A stretch of 37,460 nucleotides of DNA, taken from NCBI RefSeq assembly GCF_000379805.1, contig NZ_KB903543.1, positions 199,685-237,144 of the forward strand, in the 5' to 3' direction. Source of the DNA: Lewinella cohaerens DSM 23179 (GTDB taxonomy: Bacteria > Bacteroidota > Bacteroidia > Chitinophagales > Saprospiraceae). The notes under the pieces were generated by a model. That model was not told the DNA's origin. It saw only the letters and a program-made list of their open reading frames with translations, and searched no databases. Below are positions 22,535 through 31,335 of this stretch, piece after piece. Every line of letters starts with the position of its first letter. Within the stretch, counting starts at the first letter, position 1. A program made the translations under genes and the position numbers.

Positions 22535-23086
22535 ATGGCAAATACAACCGCAAAATCGGCCTTTCTACAGTGGTATGAGCCACATCACCAAAAGTTGGTA
22601 CGCTACTGTAGCAGCAAGGCTTTCGGTGTAATGTCGGCAGAAGACTTGGCACAAGAGGCTATACTTGCTACCCTCGCGAATTGGGAAAAGATCAAGGATA
22701 GGGACAAATTGCTCGGTTACATGATCGGCGTGGTGAATAACCTCGTACGTAACCATCGCCGTCGGGCACCTTTCCGAGGACAGTGGAGTGAGCAGCAGTT
22801 AAATGCTTTGGAAAGCCGTCTCGGTGATGCTGCTACCGCACTAGACATTAGTTTCTTGCTCAAAGCCATCGATCAATTGCCTAGCAAACAAGCAGAAGCT
22901 CTGCGACTGTTTGAGATCAGTGGTTTTAAAATAAAAGAAATTGCTGCCTTACAGCAAAGCAGCGAAGGGGCTGTAAAAACCAGCTTGAGCAGAGCTCGCC
23001 AACAACTACGTAAAACACTGGCAGAAGACGGTCGCCGCCTCAGTGTCAGTGAGCGCCTCCATATTTACACCTCCATATTACTTTAG
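22535..23086 (+). CDS. Sigma-70 family (ECF-like) RNA polymerase sigma factor
   Basis: The 183-residue protein has region 2 (FLQWYEPHHQKLVRYCSSKAFG, EDLAQEAILATLANWEKI, LLGYMIGVVNNLVRNHRRR) and region 4 (AIDQLPSKQAEALRLFEISGFKIKEIAALQQSSEGAVKTSLSRARQQLRKTL). It lies 58 nt after dnaB and is followed 24 nt later by a small ORF at the position where anti-sigma genes often occur. Regulon and signal are unknown. It is distinct from the Bacteroides-expansion factor at 10297-10860. Confidence 0.9.
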   Translation: MANTTAKSAFLQWYEPHHQKLVRYCSSKAFGVMSAEDLAQEAILATLANWEKIKDRDKLLGYMIGVVNNLVRNHRRRAPFRGQWSEQQLNALESRLGDAATALDISFLLKAIDQLPSKQAEALRLFEISGFKIKEIAALQQSSEGAVKTSLSRARQQLRKTLAEDGRRLSVSERLHIYTSILL

Positions 23087-23110
23087 TAAGCTGTCTAAAC
23101 ACCTCTAAAC

Positions 23111-23266
23111 ATGAACGAACAATCCTCCAATTCAAAAATAGAACAGCAGCTCAAAGTATTCAAAGGTATTCTAGACCCTATTCCTTTTGAGGACGTAATC
23201 TCTTGGGTTTATCGGGCTCCCGAGCCACAGGCGCTGAAGTGGTGGCAGCGGTGGTGGAAGGGTTGA
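23111..23266 (+). CDS. Small Trp-rich ORF downstream of sigma factor (51 aa)
   Basis: An ATG-started 51-codon frame lies 24 nt after the sigma gene. The predicted peptide has a polar N-terminus (MNEQSSNSKIEQQLKVFKGI), a middle LDPIPFEDVISWVYRAPEPQ, and a striking C-terminus with five Trp in 18 residues (LKWWQRWWKG). There is no membrane helix long enough to span a bilayer. I recognise no family. Position suggests a small regulator of the sigma factor; it could also be a truncated remnant, since the stop codon lies inside a heptamer repeat. Confidence 0.5.
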   Translation: MNEQSSNSKIEQQLKVFKGILDPIPFEDVISWVYRAPEPQALKWWQRWWKG

Positions 23267-23290
23267 TGGTTGATGGTTGATGGTTGATGG
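23263..23290 (+). repeat. Four tandem TTGATGG heptamers
   Basis: Four exact copies of TTGATGG run from 23263 to 23290. The first copy contains the TGA stop of the 51-codon ORF. Copy number could vary by slippage, but the stop would remain while any copy is present. Confidence 0.8.
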
Positions 23291-23389
23291 TCAAGCTATG
23301 TAGAAGGGTCGCGCTACTACTTCTATTTTTTTAACAATTATTTCATTCAATTAGGCACAGAAAGCATGCTCTTTCTGAAGGGGTTTCCT

Positions 23390-24085
23390 ATGCCTCAAAA
23401 TCAGTACAATATGAATTACGGAAAAGAATTTCAAAATTTCGCGGTTGGTCATCTCGGGATGAGTAGCATGCACTTAGATGCATACTTTAATGCAACCAAC
23501 CCGCAACTGAAAGCTACTATCTCCCCTACCGTGATTGAGGAACGTTCCTTAAACATGGTACAAATGGACGTCTTCAGCCGATTGATGATGGATCGGATTA
23601 TTTTCCTGGGCGTACCTGTAAGTGACTATGTAGCCAATGTCATTCAGGCCCAGCTATTATTCCTGCACAGCACGGATGCCCGACGCGATATACAAATGTA
23701 CATCAATAGCCCTGGGGGCTCCGTCACCGCTGGTCTGGGTATTTATGACACCATGCAATATGTGGGGCCAGACATCGCTACCATCTGCACCAGTGTTTCG
23801 GCCAGCATGTCGGCAGTCCTTCTAGCTGCGGGAGCCAAAGGAAAAAGATCTGGACTACCTCATAGCCGCGTGATGATCCACCAACCCAGCGGAGGGATGC
23901 AGGGCCAAGTGTCCGACATGGAGATTAGCTACCACCTGATCAAGAGAATGCAAAAGGAACTCTATCGCATACTCAGTGAGCATACGGGCCAGAGCTATGA
24001 GCAAATAGCATCAGATAGCGATCGCGACCGCTGGATGTCAGCGGCGGATGCAGTAACCTACGGAATATTAGATGAAGTTCTTTAA
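23390..24085 (+). CDS. clpP: ATP-dependent Clp protease proteolytic subunit
   Basis: A serine peptidase that forms the 14-subunit chamber working with ClpX/ClpA-type unfoldases. The triad is present: Ser in SASMSAVLLAAGAKGKR, His in SRVMIHQPSGG, and Asp in DSDRDRWMSA. INSPGGSVTAGLGIYDTM is the oxyanion/handle region. From this start it is 231 residues. Family homology favours starting at MNYGKEFQNF (23411); a GAAGGGG stretch 8 nt before 23390 favours this one, and an ATG at 23366 also exists. No clpX neighbour is present. Confidence 0.96.
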   Translation: MPQNQYNMNYGKEFQNFAVGHLGMSSMHLDAYFNATNPQLKATISPTVIEERSLNMVQMDVFSRLMMDRIIFLGVPVSDYVANVIQAQLLFLHSTDARRDIQMYINSPGGSVTAGLGIYDTMQYVGPDIATICTSVSASMSAVLLAAGAKGKRSGLPHSRVMIHQPSGGMQGQVSDMEISYHLIKRMQKELYRILSEHTGQSYEQIASDSDRDRWMSAADAVTYGILDEVL

Positions 24086-24094
24086 GAGAGGACG

Positions 24095-24313
24095 CTAATC
24101 CTCGTCTTCGTCGTAATCTTCGTCATCATCTTCGTTCAAACCGAAAAGATCAATCTCTTCGTCATCATCTTCGTCTAATAAATAGACTTGTTTCGGTTTG
24201 TATTTCTGTTTACCAACTGGTTGGAGCTTGGTGCGCCGGCGTTGATCATTAGAATTGGCCCCAGAAGCATTATTTTCTGGTCGACCCTGACGTTGCTTGT
24301 CTAACTGTTTCAT
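24095..24313 (-). CDS. Small bipartite basic/acidic protein
   Basis: The 72-residue ORF starts at MKQLDKQ (24313). The first half is basic and polar (RRRTKLQPVGKQKYKPKQVYLL), the second nearly all Asp/Glu (DEDDDEEIDLFGLNEDDDEDYDEDED). No signal peptide, helix or known domain. The strong charge segregation suggests a disordered protein that could bind nucleic acid or a basic partner. It ends 9 nt from the clpP stop in convergent orientation. Family unknown to me. Confidence 0.65.
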   Translation of the reverse strand: MKQLDKQRQGRPENNASGANSNDQRRRTKLQPVGKQKYKPKQVYLLDEDDDEEIDLFGLNEDDDEDYDEDED

Positions 24314-24415
24314 TATTAGCAATGATTACAAAAGCGTTTTATCAAGACAAGTGTACAAGAAAAATTGATACGGCGAAAGGGGTAAGGCAAAAAAAGTAGA
24401 AAAAAACCTAAAAAA

Positions 24416-25318
24416 TCAAGCTACTTCATGCCCCTTGGCTGCTTCTAACAAAGCAAACCAATCTTGGTCTGTCAGTTGGAGGTCAAGCGCCTGCACGGCA
24501 GCTGTCATTCGAGACTGTCGGGCGGTACCCAGTACTGGTAAAATTCCCGCAGGGTGATGCAGCAACCAGGCCAGCAATAATACATCAGCACCCGGGTTGC
24601 CATATTTATGGCCAATGTCATCCAGCTTATCGGCAACCCGGGAGGCGGTTTCATCGTCGCGATTGAAGAAACCTCCCAGCGGTGACCAAGCCATCGGATG
24701 TATTCCGAGCTGGAGGCACTGATCGAAAGTACCATCAAAGAACGGGGCGGTATGCAGTAGGCTTGCCTCTACCTGATTGGTAACCAAAGGAGTAACCTGC
24801 CTTAAATATTCAACTTGTGAAGGTGTAAAATTGGAAACGCCAAAATGCCGCACCTTTTCCGTCGCTTTTAGATGAGCAATAGCTTCTGCGACCTCCTCGG
24901 CCTGCATCAAGGGACTGGGGCGGTGAATCAACAGCAAGTCTAAATAATCCGTGCGCAGGTTGCGTAAGCTTCGTTCTGCCGAAGCAACGATGTAGTCTTT
25001 ACCCAGGTCATAGGATTTGACTTGATTTTCAGGGCGCTGTTCACAGACCAGCCTGATCCCACATTTAGAGACCAGTTGCATCTCCTGCCGTCTTTTAGGG
25101 CGTAGTGCAAGCGCATTACCAAAAGCTTCCTCTGTGGTATAGTGCCCATAAATATCCGCATGATCAAAAGTGGTTATCCCTAAACCCAGGCAATGATCAA
25201 TCAGCGCTGACATTTCCTTTACATCAAGATCATGCCCCCAAACACCCCAAGTCATTACGCCTGCTACCAAACGGGAAAAAACAGGGCCAGGGGAAGCTAA
25301 TCGGATCGGAGCTATCAT
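24416..25318 (-). CDS. Aldo/keto reductase (YdhF-type)
   Basis: A 300-residue cytosolic oxidoreductase of the AKR superfamily. Catalytic residues are Asp and Tyr in FDHADIYGHY, Lys in VSKCGI, and His in LLIHRP. The remaining motifs, VRHFGVSNFTPSQV, TNQVEASLLH, MAWSPLGGG-like (AWSPLGGFF) and ILPVLGTARQSRM, resemble E. coli YdhF more than the AKR at 2279-3235. It is the last of three minus-strand genes after a TonB receptor and a LOG protein, but gaps are large. Substrate unknown. Confidence 0.92.
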   Translation of the reverse strand: MIAPIRLASPGPVFSRLVAGVMTWGVWGHDLDVKEMSALIDHCLGLGITTFDHADIYGHYTTEEAFGNALALRPKRRQEMQLVSKCGIRLVCEQRPENQVKSYDLGKDYIVASAERSLRNLRTDYLDLLLIHRPSPLMQAEEVAEAIAHLKATEKVRHFGVSNFTPSQVEYLRQVTPLVTNQVEASLLHTAPFFDGTFDQCLQLGIHPMAWSPLGGFFNRDDETASRVADKLDDIGHKYGNPGADVLLLAWLLHHPAGILPVLGTARQSRMTAAVQALDLQLTDQDWFALLEAAKGHEVA

Positions 25319-25487
25319 TTTCTTATTTTTTTTAGTCTAAGATAGACCTTCGGCAAAATCAGTAGAAGGGAGCGGTTCGCTCCGCGTACCTAGAGTAGAT
25401 GGTATAGGGATAGTGTTACAAAAGGCATTTATTGCCTGCTTTTTGCAGAGGTTCGGAATTAGAAGTCTCTTTACCCTGTGTTTTCCA

Positions 25488-25568
25488 AAGTCCCTCTACG
25501 CTCTACTCAAAGTGGCGATGCCATCGTCCGCGCATCCCTTTACGACTTTCGGCAAAATGCCGAAAGTC
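25488..25568 (-). repeat. Dispersed intergenic repeat copy 2 with adjacent perfect hairpin
   Basis: Bases 25488-25543 are related to 2228-2275 (CTCTAC(G/C)CTCTACTC, then AGTGGCGAT, then CGCATC). Right beside it GACTTTCGGC (25544-25553) pairs perfectly with GCCGAAAGTC (25559-25568) around a 5-nt loop. It lies ~30 nt past the LOG gene stop and may end its transcript, but no U-tract follows. A smaller stem GGAGCG-GTT-CGCTCC is at 25369-25383. Nothing gene-like in 25319-25599. Confidence 0.5.
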
Positions 25569-25599
25569 AAGCTAAGATATAAAAACACTGTAATTTTTT

Positions 25600-26181
25600 T
25601 TACGTCTGCGAGGCCGTCATCCACTTCTTTTCCTGTGGTGGCTCATAGTCCTTCATTTTCTGCAACAGCCCGTCAATGGATTCATCCACCAATACCATCG
25701 CATAATTGCTTTCTCTGAGCAGGCCATTGTCAACCATACTTTGCAGCAACTTGATTAAGTCGTCGTAATAGCCATCGACATTCAAAATACCTATTGGTTT
25801 TTGGTGCAAACCCAGCTGTCCCCAGGTAAGCATTTCGAAAAGTTCTTCCAAGGTTCCGAACCCTCCTGGTAACGCAATTACTCCCGAACTCAGTTCGTTC
25901 ATCCGCTGCTTGCGCTCGTGCATGCTTTCTACCACAATTAGCTCAGTCAGTCCGTCATGTGCAATCTCTTTCCTACCCAGAAAACCGGGTATTACACCTA
26001 TAACTTTCCCTCCTTCAGCCAGGGCACCATCTGCGACAGCGCCCATTAAACCAACCTGTGCACCTCCGTAAACTAAGGTGATCCCGCTTTGGGCCAGCGT
26101 CTTCCCCAAGGAGGTAGCTTGTGTTGCATAAATAGGTTTCCGGCCACTGGAGGAGCCGCAAAAAACAGTAATAGCTTGCAT
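25600..26181 (-). CDS. LOG-family protein (nucleoside 5'-monophosphate phosphoribohydrolase)
   Basis: The 193-residue cytosolic protein has a Rossmann-like fold and the LOG signature LPGGFGTLEE, preceded by SMHERKQRM with the catalytic Arg. The N-terminus ITVFCGSSSG and the LVYGGAQVGLMGAVADGAL block are also diagnostic. LOG enzymes hydrolyse the N-glycosidic bond of nucleotide monophosphates, releasing free base and ribose-5-phosphate; in plants they activate cytokinins. The bacterial substrate is uncertain. It starts 59 nt after the TonB receptor stop on the same strand. Confidence 0.95.
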   Translation of the reverse strand: MQAITVFCGSSSGRKPIYATQATSLGKTLAQSGITLVYGGAQVGLMGAVADGALAEGGKVIGVIPGFLGRKEIAHDGLTELIVVESMHERKQRMNELSSGVIALPGGFGTLEELFEMLTWGQLGLHQKPIGILNVDGYYDDLIKLLQSMVDNGLLRESNYAMVLVDESIDGLLQKMKDYEPPQEKKWMTASQT

Positions 26182-26240
26182 GATAGAAATAGTGTGGATG
26201 AGCCGCTAAAATAATACGGATATGCGACATATACCCGTTA

Positions 26241-28520
26241 CTAAAAATACAACACTACTTTTCCGCGAAGACTAAATGGCGTCCCTGGGGTAAAGTGAAT
26301 TTCCTCCGTAGCTTCTACTTCATCAAAAAGGCGGGTTTCTGTAGCAAACTGGGCTTCGTTCCACGCTTCATTCAATATGTTTTCTGCGCTTAGTCCAATA
26401 AAATAATTGCGGCCTTCGTAGCCCAGATTCGCGTCTAGCAAAAAATAACCTGAGGCTGTGAGACTATTCGCTTCGTCCGCGGGGCGGTCTCCAAGAAAGC
26501 GGTATCGTATGGATGCTTTCCAGCCTTCAGCAGGGCTATAGCTAAGACCTCCGGTACTGGTCCAAATGGGAGCCAATGGGATACGATCTGCTTCGTCGGT
26601 CGTTTTGCTACGAGCATGGGTGTACGTAAGGTTGGCATCGGCAAAGAAATTTTGGCCAATTTGCCAACGCGCCATTCCTTCCAATCCGCGGCGGATGGTT
26701 TCTCCGCTGGGCTCTACAACCCCTTCGTCACCTACATAGACAAATTCTTGTTCCAGATCGAGCTGCCAGGCATTGACTTGCCATACCAAGCGACTACCAG
26801 TACGAAACAGTGCTCCCAGATCATAGCTGATTCCGGCAGGCAAGCTGCTACCTACTTCCTGCGCTAAAATCAAGCGAGTATCATTGGAATGAAACCCTCG
26901 CGCAGCACGCGCATACAGTTGCCAACCGTTAGTAACCTGATAAAACAAGCTCAACTTTGGGCTGAGAATCCCGTCCGAGGTAGATAACTGTTCATAAGCA
27001 GGCTCCATCTGATTGAGGTACTGAAAGCGAAAACGGTCATATCGCAAGCCCGCTTGTAGGCGCAGTGCTGGCAACAATTGCAAATTTGCTTCCCCATAAG
27101 CAGCAGCGTTTAATTCGGTTATATCACCAAGTTGTACGTTTTCAAGCGTCGTGGTACGATTACGCGTGTAAGACAATTCATTATCATTGCTACGGTCAAA
27201 GCGCAATTGCCAGCCCAATTCCGCATTTAGCGGTAATCCTAAAAATTGGCTTTGTTTAAGCACTCGGCTACGGTAACCAAACAGGTGACGGTCTTCTTTT
27301 TGGCGAATTTGGTCGCCATTGACAGGGTCCCTTGCAAAGAAAGTAAAATTGGAATAAAGCTCGAAATCGTATTTGCTATAGAAAAGCTGGCTTTCAATTT
27401 GCGTACTCGGGTTTAAAAAGTACTGGTGCTGGATATTGGCATTAATCCGGCTTGTTTGCCCACCTTCTGTATCATCAATAGTGCCAAATCGGGTAATCAA
27501 CCCCTGATCGACAGCTCTTTGAGGGATTTGCCCACTGGCATCCCAACGGCTGCTAAATGCAGAAAAAGTAGCCGTAAGTCTTTGCCGGCCATCAAAAGGA
27601 TTATGGTATTTAGCCAGTGTATTGATGCGGTAAAAGTTTTGAGGAGACTCAAAATAGCCATCCGTAAAAATGCCTTCCGACGCAATATAGGCGCTTGCTT
27701 GATTGTCTCCTCCTTGCGGCAAAAGGTTGAGCCCACTAACTAAACGATAAGTATCGAAACTTCCAGCTTCTGCTTTTGCAAAACTTCTTGCCAACCGGTT
27801 GGTGGTCGTCAACTCTACGGCACCAGCGGTAGCAAAATTTCCGTCACGCGCCGAATAAGGCCCTTTGCGTAGGTCAATAGACTGGATTATTTCCGGAATA
27901 ACGAAGTGCAAATCCGCATAACCTTGTCCATGCGCATGACTTACCATATTTACGGGCATTCCATCTACCTGAATTGCCAGGTCAGTGCCATGATCGATGT
28001 CAAAACCACGTAAGAAAATCTGTTCTGCCTTCCCTCCGCCAGCGTGTTGAGCAATAAAAAGCCCTGGCATCATGCGCAGTAACTCCTGCCCGTTATTAAC
28101 CGGCCTAGTTTTTATATCAAGCTGAGAAATTACCGCAAAAGGGTCAATGGACTTTGCGCTAATGACCACATCAGGAAGGTTGACGTTTTCAGGCTCAAGG
28201 TTTATACGTAAAGGTTGAGTGCTATCGTCGGTGACGGTAACCCCCTCTAGTATTACCGTAGCATAAGCGAGGTAGCTTACTTGAACAGTGTACTGCCCGG
28301 CAGGCAAGCCCACAAAGCTAAAGACACCCAGTTCGTTGGTATAGGCGACCTTGTCTTTATTGACCAACTCTACTGTTGCACCACCTAATTCTAATTGAGT
28401 AGTGGCATCACGAACAATACCACTGATGGACCCCTTGTGCAGGTTGTTTCCTAACAGTGAAAAGCTAGTAAAAAAGCAAAGTAGCAATAAAAAATGAGTG
28501 TGGTAGATTGTTTTTTTCAT
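26241..28520 (-). CDS. TonB-dependent receptor with carboxypeptidase-like domain
   Basis: The 759-residue outer-membrane receptor starts at ATG 28520 (MKKTIYHTHF...), choosing the Met next to the signal peptide over an upstream GTG. A carboxypeptidase-regulatory-like domain (~30-115, SISGIVRDATTQLELGGATV) precedes the plug (IDPFAVISQLDIKTRPVNN, LLRMMPGLFIAQHAGGGKAEQIFLRGFDIDHG, then QVDGMPVNMVSHAHGQGYAD). The barrel ends in a terminal Phe (LRGKVVLYF). It is shorter than SusC proteins, lacks an STN domain, and has no SusD partner. The His-containing SHAHGQGYADLH segment is a recurrent feature of one receptor subgroup; the ligand is unknown to me. Confidence 0.93.
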   Translation of the reverse strand: MKKTIYHTHFLLLLCFFTSFSLLGNNLHKGSISGIVRDATTQLELGGATVELVNKDKVAYTNELGVFSFVGLPAGQYTVQVSYLAYATVILEGVTVTDDSTQPLRINLEPENVNLPDVVISAKSIDPFAVISQLDIKTRPVNNGQELLRMMPGLFIAQHAGGGKAEQIFLRGFDIDHGTDLAIQVDGMPVNMVSHAHGQGYADLHFVIPEIIQSIDLRKGPYSARDGNFATAGAVELTTTNRLARSFAKAEAGSFDTYRLVSGLNLLPQGGDNQASAYIASEGIFTDGYFESPQNFYRINTLAKYHNPFDGRQRLTATFSAFSSRWDASGQIPQRAVDQGLITRFGTIDDTEGGQTSRINANIQHQYFLNPSTQIESQLFYSKYDFELYSNFTFFARDPVNGDQIRQKEDRHLFGYRSRVLKQSQFLGLPLNAELGWQLRFDRSNDNELSYTRNRTTTLENVQLGDITELNAAAYGEANLQLLPALRLQAGLRYDRFRFQYLNQMEPAYEQLSTSDGILSPKLSLFYQVTNGWQLYARAARGFHSNDTRLILAQEVGSSLPAGISYDLGALFRTGSRLVWQVNAWQLDLEQEFVYVGDEGVVEPSGETIRRGLEGMARWQIGQNFFADANLTYTHARSKTTDEADRIPLAPIWTSTGGLSYSPAEGWKASIRYRFLGDRPADEANSLTASGYFLLDANLGYEGRNYFIGLSAENILNEAWNEAQFATETRLFDEVEATEEIHFTPGTPFSLRGKVVLYF

Positions 28521-28708
28521 TGGACAATAGTTTTCCTCCTGTTCCACTGAGGGGCAGGAAAAGTTGTTTGGTGTACGTTTTATTCTTAGAGCGAAAATGC
28601 GCTTACATTATTACCTACGACAAGCTCAGGGGAAGTGGATGTTAAAACAACCTAAAACTTTCAAAAGTTGAAAATAAACCTTCTCCGCTCATTCGTTTCT
28701 CCTCAGAA

Positions 28709-28738
28709 TTGGCAGTGAAAGAAAATTCCTTATTTTTG
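28709..28738 (+). promoter_or_regulatory. Bacteroidota promoter of ftsK (TTG-N19-TATTTTTG)
   Basis: TTG at 28709-28711 is followed after exactly 19 nt by TATTTTTG (28731-28738), matching both boxes of the Bacteroidota consensus. Predicted transcription start is near 28744, leaving a ~30-nt leader to the ATG at 28775. It rules out the upstream TTG as start codon. Bases 28521-28708 show no gene. Confidence 0.7.
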
Positions 28739-28774
28739 CCTTTCACCTATCCTGGAAGCCGCAAAGGCACACCT

Positions 28775-31246
28775 ATGGCGAAGAAGAAGAAAAAAGGTCA
28801 ATTAGCATTGCGGTTGGGGCTGAATGATGAACGAATACCAAAGTTGTTTGGCCTGCTCTGTTTGTTTATTGCGGCTTATTTATTTGTAGCGTTTTTCTCT
28901 TATCTTTTTACTTGGCATATCGACCAGGATCTTGTTAAAACAAGAACGGGATGGGATATTCTGAACAGTAATGCAGAGATGGCCAACTGGCTAGGACGTC
29001 TCGGCGCTATTACGTCTAATTTCTTCTTTTATTGGTGCTTCGGATTGCCCTCTTTCCTTCTTGTTTACCTGTTGTTCAAAATAGGTAACAACCGTATTTT
29101 CCGGCAACCCTTTACCACCATTATGCCAACCATCAACTACACCATTGTAGCGATGTTGTTGGCTGCCGTTTTTCTGGAATTCATTACAGGTAGTGCCAAC
29201 TTCCCTTGGGGTGGTGCTGTAGGAGAAGGAATTGCAGATTGGTTGCAAAACTTCGTAGGTACTGTAGGGTTGTGGTTACTCATCATTGCGGTGGTCATTG
29301 GTATGGTCACTTGGCGTACGAACCCTAATTTTAATGAGCTTACCCTCGACAAAATGCTGGAAGGTATTGTCGATTATTTCAGTGACCTTACTAGTGGGGC
29401 CAGTTTACGCCGCAAGAAAAGGGATGCAGCACTGGCGAATAAAAGTAAGCGTGCGCTGGAAGCTGAAGCTGGCTTTGAAGACGACTTGGGTGATGATCCT
29501 GATGACGATGAAAGTGAACAATCGTCGACACCGCCTACGCTACGCCCTACCGGCAGCCAACTTGCTTTTGAGCTGGCAGAAAAACGAAAAGCACAAAAAC
29601 CAACTACGCTTAGTGCCGGAGAATCGGAATTGGAGATAGAAGAACCTACCCCAGGTGCCAGCGGCAATGGTGTCCCCTCTAACCCCACCGGCCAGCCATT
29701 ATCTCTTCAGCAAGAAAACAAAGACCATTCAGAGCCCTACGACCCTACGCTTGATCTTTCTAGTTATGAATATCCAAGTATACAACTGCTAGAAGACTAT
29801 TCTCATCAAAAAGTAGAAGTTGACCGGGCAGAACTGGAAGCTAATAAGGATCAGATCATTGAGACGCTGCTCCACTACAAAATTGAAATCACCAAGATTC
29901 GGGCGACTATTGGGCCAACCGTAACCTTGTACGAAATCGTTCCTGCGCCAGGAGTGCGAATTTCCAAAATTAAAAACCTGGAAGACGACATTGCACTGTC
30001 CTTGTCTGCGCTAGGTATTCGAATTATTGCCCCTATCCCCGGAAAAGGGACGATTGGTATTGAAGTGCCAAATAAAAAGACCCAGGTGGTCTCGATGCGG
30101 GAAGTGTTGAAGCACGAGAAGTTTAAGCAGGCCAAAATGGACCTGCCTATCGCGCTGGGCAAGACCATCAACAACGAAGTTTTTGTTGCGGACCTTGCCA
30201 AAATGCCTCACTTGCTCGTAGCGGGTGCTACCGGACAAGGTAAGTCGGTTGGTATCAACGCTATCATTATGTCCATCTTGTACAAGAAACACCCCTCACA
30301 GGTGAAACTTGTACTGATTGATCCTAAAAAAGTAGAGCTTTTCCCCTACAGCAGGCTTGAGCATCATTTCCTTGGTTTTCTTCCTGGTCAGGATGAACCT
30401 ATCACAACGGAAACCAATCGGGTAATCCATACCCTCAATTCACTTTGTATTGAGATGGATCAGCGTTATGATCTATTGAAAAAAGCCTCTTCGCGTAACA
30501 TTAAAGAGTACAATGAAAAATTTGTAGCTCGCCGCCTCAACCCGGAAAAAGGGCACCGTTTCCTTCCTTTTATCGTACTTGTAATTGACGAATTTGCCGA
30601 CTTGATCATGACCGCCGGCAAGGAAGTAGAACTGCCTATTGGACGATTGGCACAGTTGGCCCGTGCCATTGGTATTCACCTTGTTATTGCGACTCAGCGC
30701 CCATCAGTAAACATCATTACCGGGGTAATCAAAGCCAACTTCCCTGCCCGAATTGCCTATAAGGTAACCGCCAAGGTCGATTCCCGTACTATTTTAGATG
30801 GAGGGGGAGCTGATCAACTCATTGGCCGAGGAGATATGCTCCTCAGCGTAGGGGGTGAAATGGTCCGGATTCAGGGTGCCTTTGTTGATACGCCAGAGGT
30901 AGAGCGTGTCATAGACTTTATTGGCAACCAGCAGGGGTATCCAGAACCTTACCTTCTTCCCGAATTTCACGGTGACGAAGATATGCAGGGTTCCGCTACC
31001 CTCACCTATCGGGATGTTGATGAGATGTTTGAAGAAGCCGCACGCCTAATTGTTACCCAGCAACATGGCTCTACTTCTATGATCCAACGTCGCCTAAAAC
31101 TGGGCTACAATCGGGCAGGAAGGATCATGGATCAACTGGAAGCTACCGGTATTGTCGGTCCATCAGAAGGTTCTAAAGCCAGAGAAGTACTCGTTTACGA
31201 CGAAATAGAACTGGAGCGCTACCTCACGGATTTGCGGAACAAGTAA
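28775..31246 (+). CDS. ftsK: DNA translocase FtsK/SpoIIIE
   Basis: The 823-residue protein pumps chromosome ends through the closing septum and helps dimer resolution. A basic start (MAKKKKKGQLALRLG) leads to about four transmembrane helices (~30-190) and an acidic, Ser/Pro-rich linker (~210-330). The ATP-driven motor has Walker A GATGQGKSVG and Walker B VLVIDEFADLIM. The C-terminal gamma domain is a winged helix with the KOPS-reading motif RRLKLGYNRAGR. All parts of the family are present; the linker is short compared with E. coli FtsK, as in SpoIIIE-like proteins. The start is fixed by the promoter inside the longer frame. Confidence 0.97.
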   Translation: MAKKKKKGQLALRLGLNDERIPKLFGLLCLFIAAYLFVAFFSYLFTWHIDQDLVKTRTGWDILNSNAEMANWLGRLGAITSNFFFYWCFGLPSFLLVYLLFKIGNNRIFRQPFTTIMPTINYTIVAMLLAAVFLEFITGSANFPWGGAVGEGIADWLQNFVGTVGLWLLIIAVVIGMVTWRTNPNFNELTLDKMLEGIVDYFSDLTSGASLRRKKRDAALANKSKRALEAEAGFEDDLGDDPDDDESEQSSTPPTLRPTGSQLAFELAEKRKAQKPTTLSAGESELEIEEPTPGASGNGVPSNPTGQPLSLQQENKDHSEPYDPTLDLSSYEYPSIQLLEDYSHQKVEVDRAELEANKDQIIETLLHYKIEITKIRATIGPTVTLYEIVPAPGVRISKIKNLEDDIALSLSALGIRIIAPIPGKGTIGIEVPNKKTQVVSMREVLKHEKFKQAKMDLPIALGKTINNEVFVADLAKMPHLLVAGATGQGKSVGINAIIMSILYKKHPSQVKLVLIDPKKVELFPYSRLEHHFLGFLPGQDEPITTETNRVIHTLNSLCIEMDQRYDLLKKASSRNIKEYNEKFVARRLNPEKGHRFLPFIVLVIDEFADLIMTAGKEVELPIGRLAQLARAIGIHLVIATQRPSVNIITGVIKANFPARIAYKVTAKVDSRTILDGGGADQLIGRGDMLLSVGGEMVRIQGAFVDTPEVERVIDFIGNQQGYPEPYLLPEFHGDEDMQGSATLTYRDVDEMFEEAARLIVTQQHGSTSMIQRRLKLGYNRAGRIMDQLEATGIVGPSEGSKAREVLVYDEIELERYLTDLRNK

Positions 31247-31305
31247 CAAAAATCATCAGAAAGGGATAATTTAGATATTGTGCATCGTACACGAAGCCTA
31301 ACGAC

Positions 31306-31325
31306 CTTTGTCTTTTCAGACAAAG
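31306..31325 (+). promoter_or_regulatory. Perfect hairpin in leader of the DASS transporter gene
   Basis: CTTTGTCT (31306-31313) pairs perfectly with AGACAAAG (31318-31325) around a TTTC tetraloop, ending 10 nt before the ATG at 31336. It could block ribosome access or stabilise the mRNA; the function is inferred. Confidence 0.45.
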
Positions 31326-31335
31326 CAATCAGGTT

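Noticed and set aside
23263-23290. CRISPR-like array
   Set aside because: Units are 7 bp, directly adjacent, and have no spacers; no cas genes are nearby.
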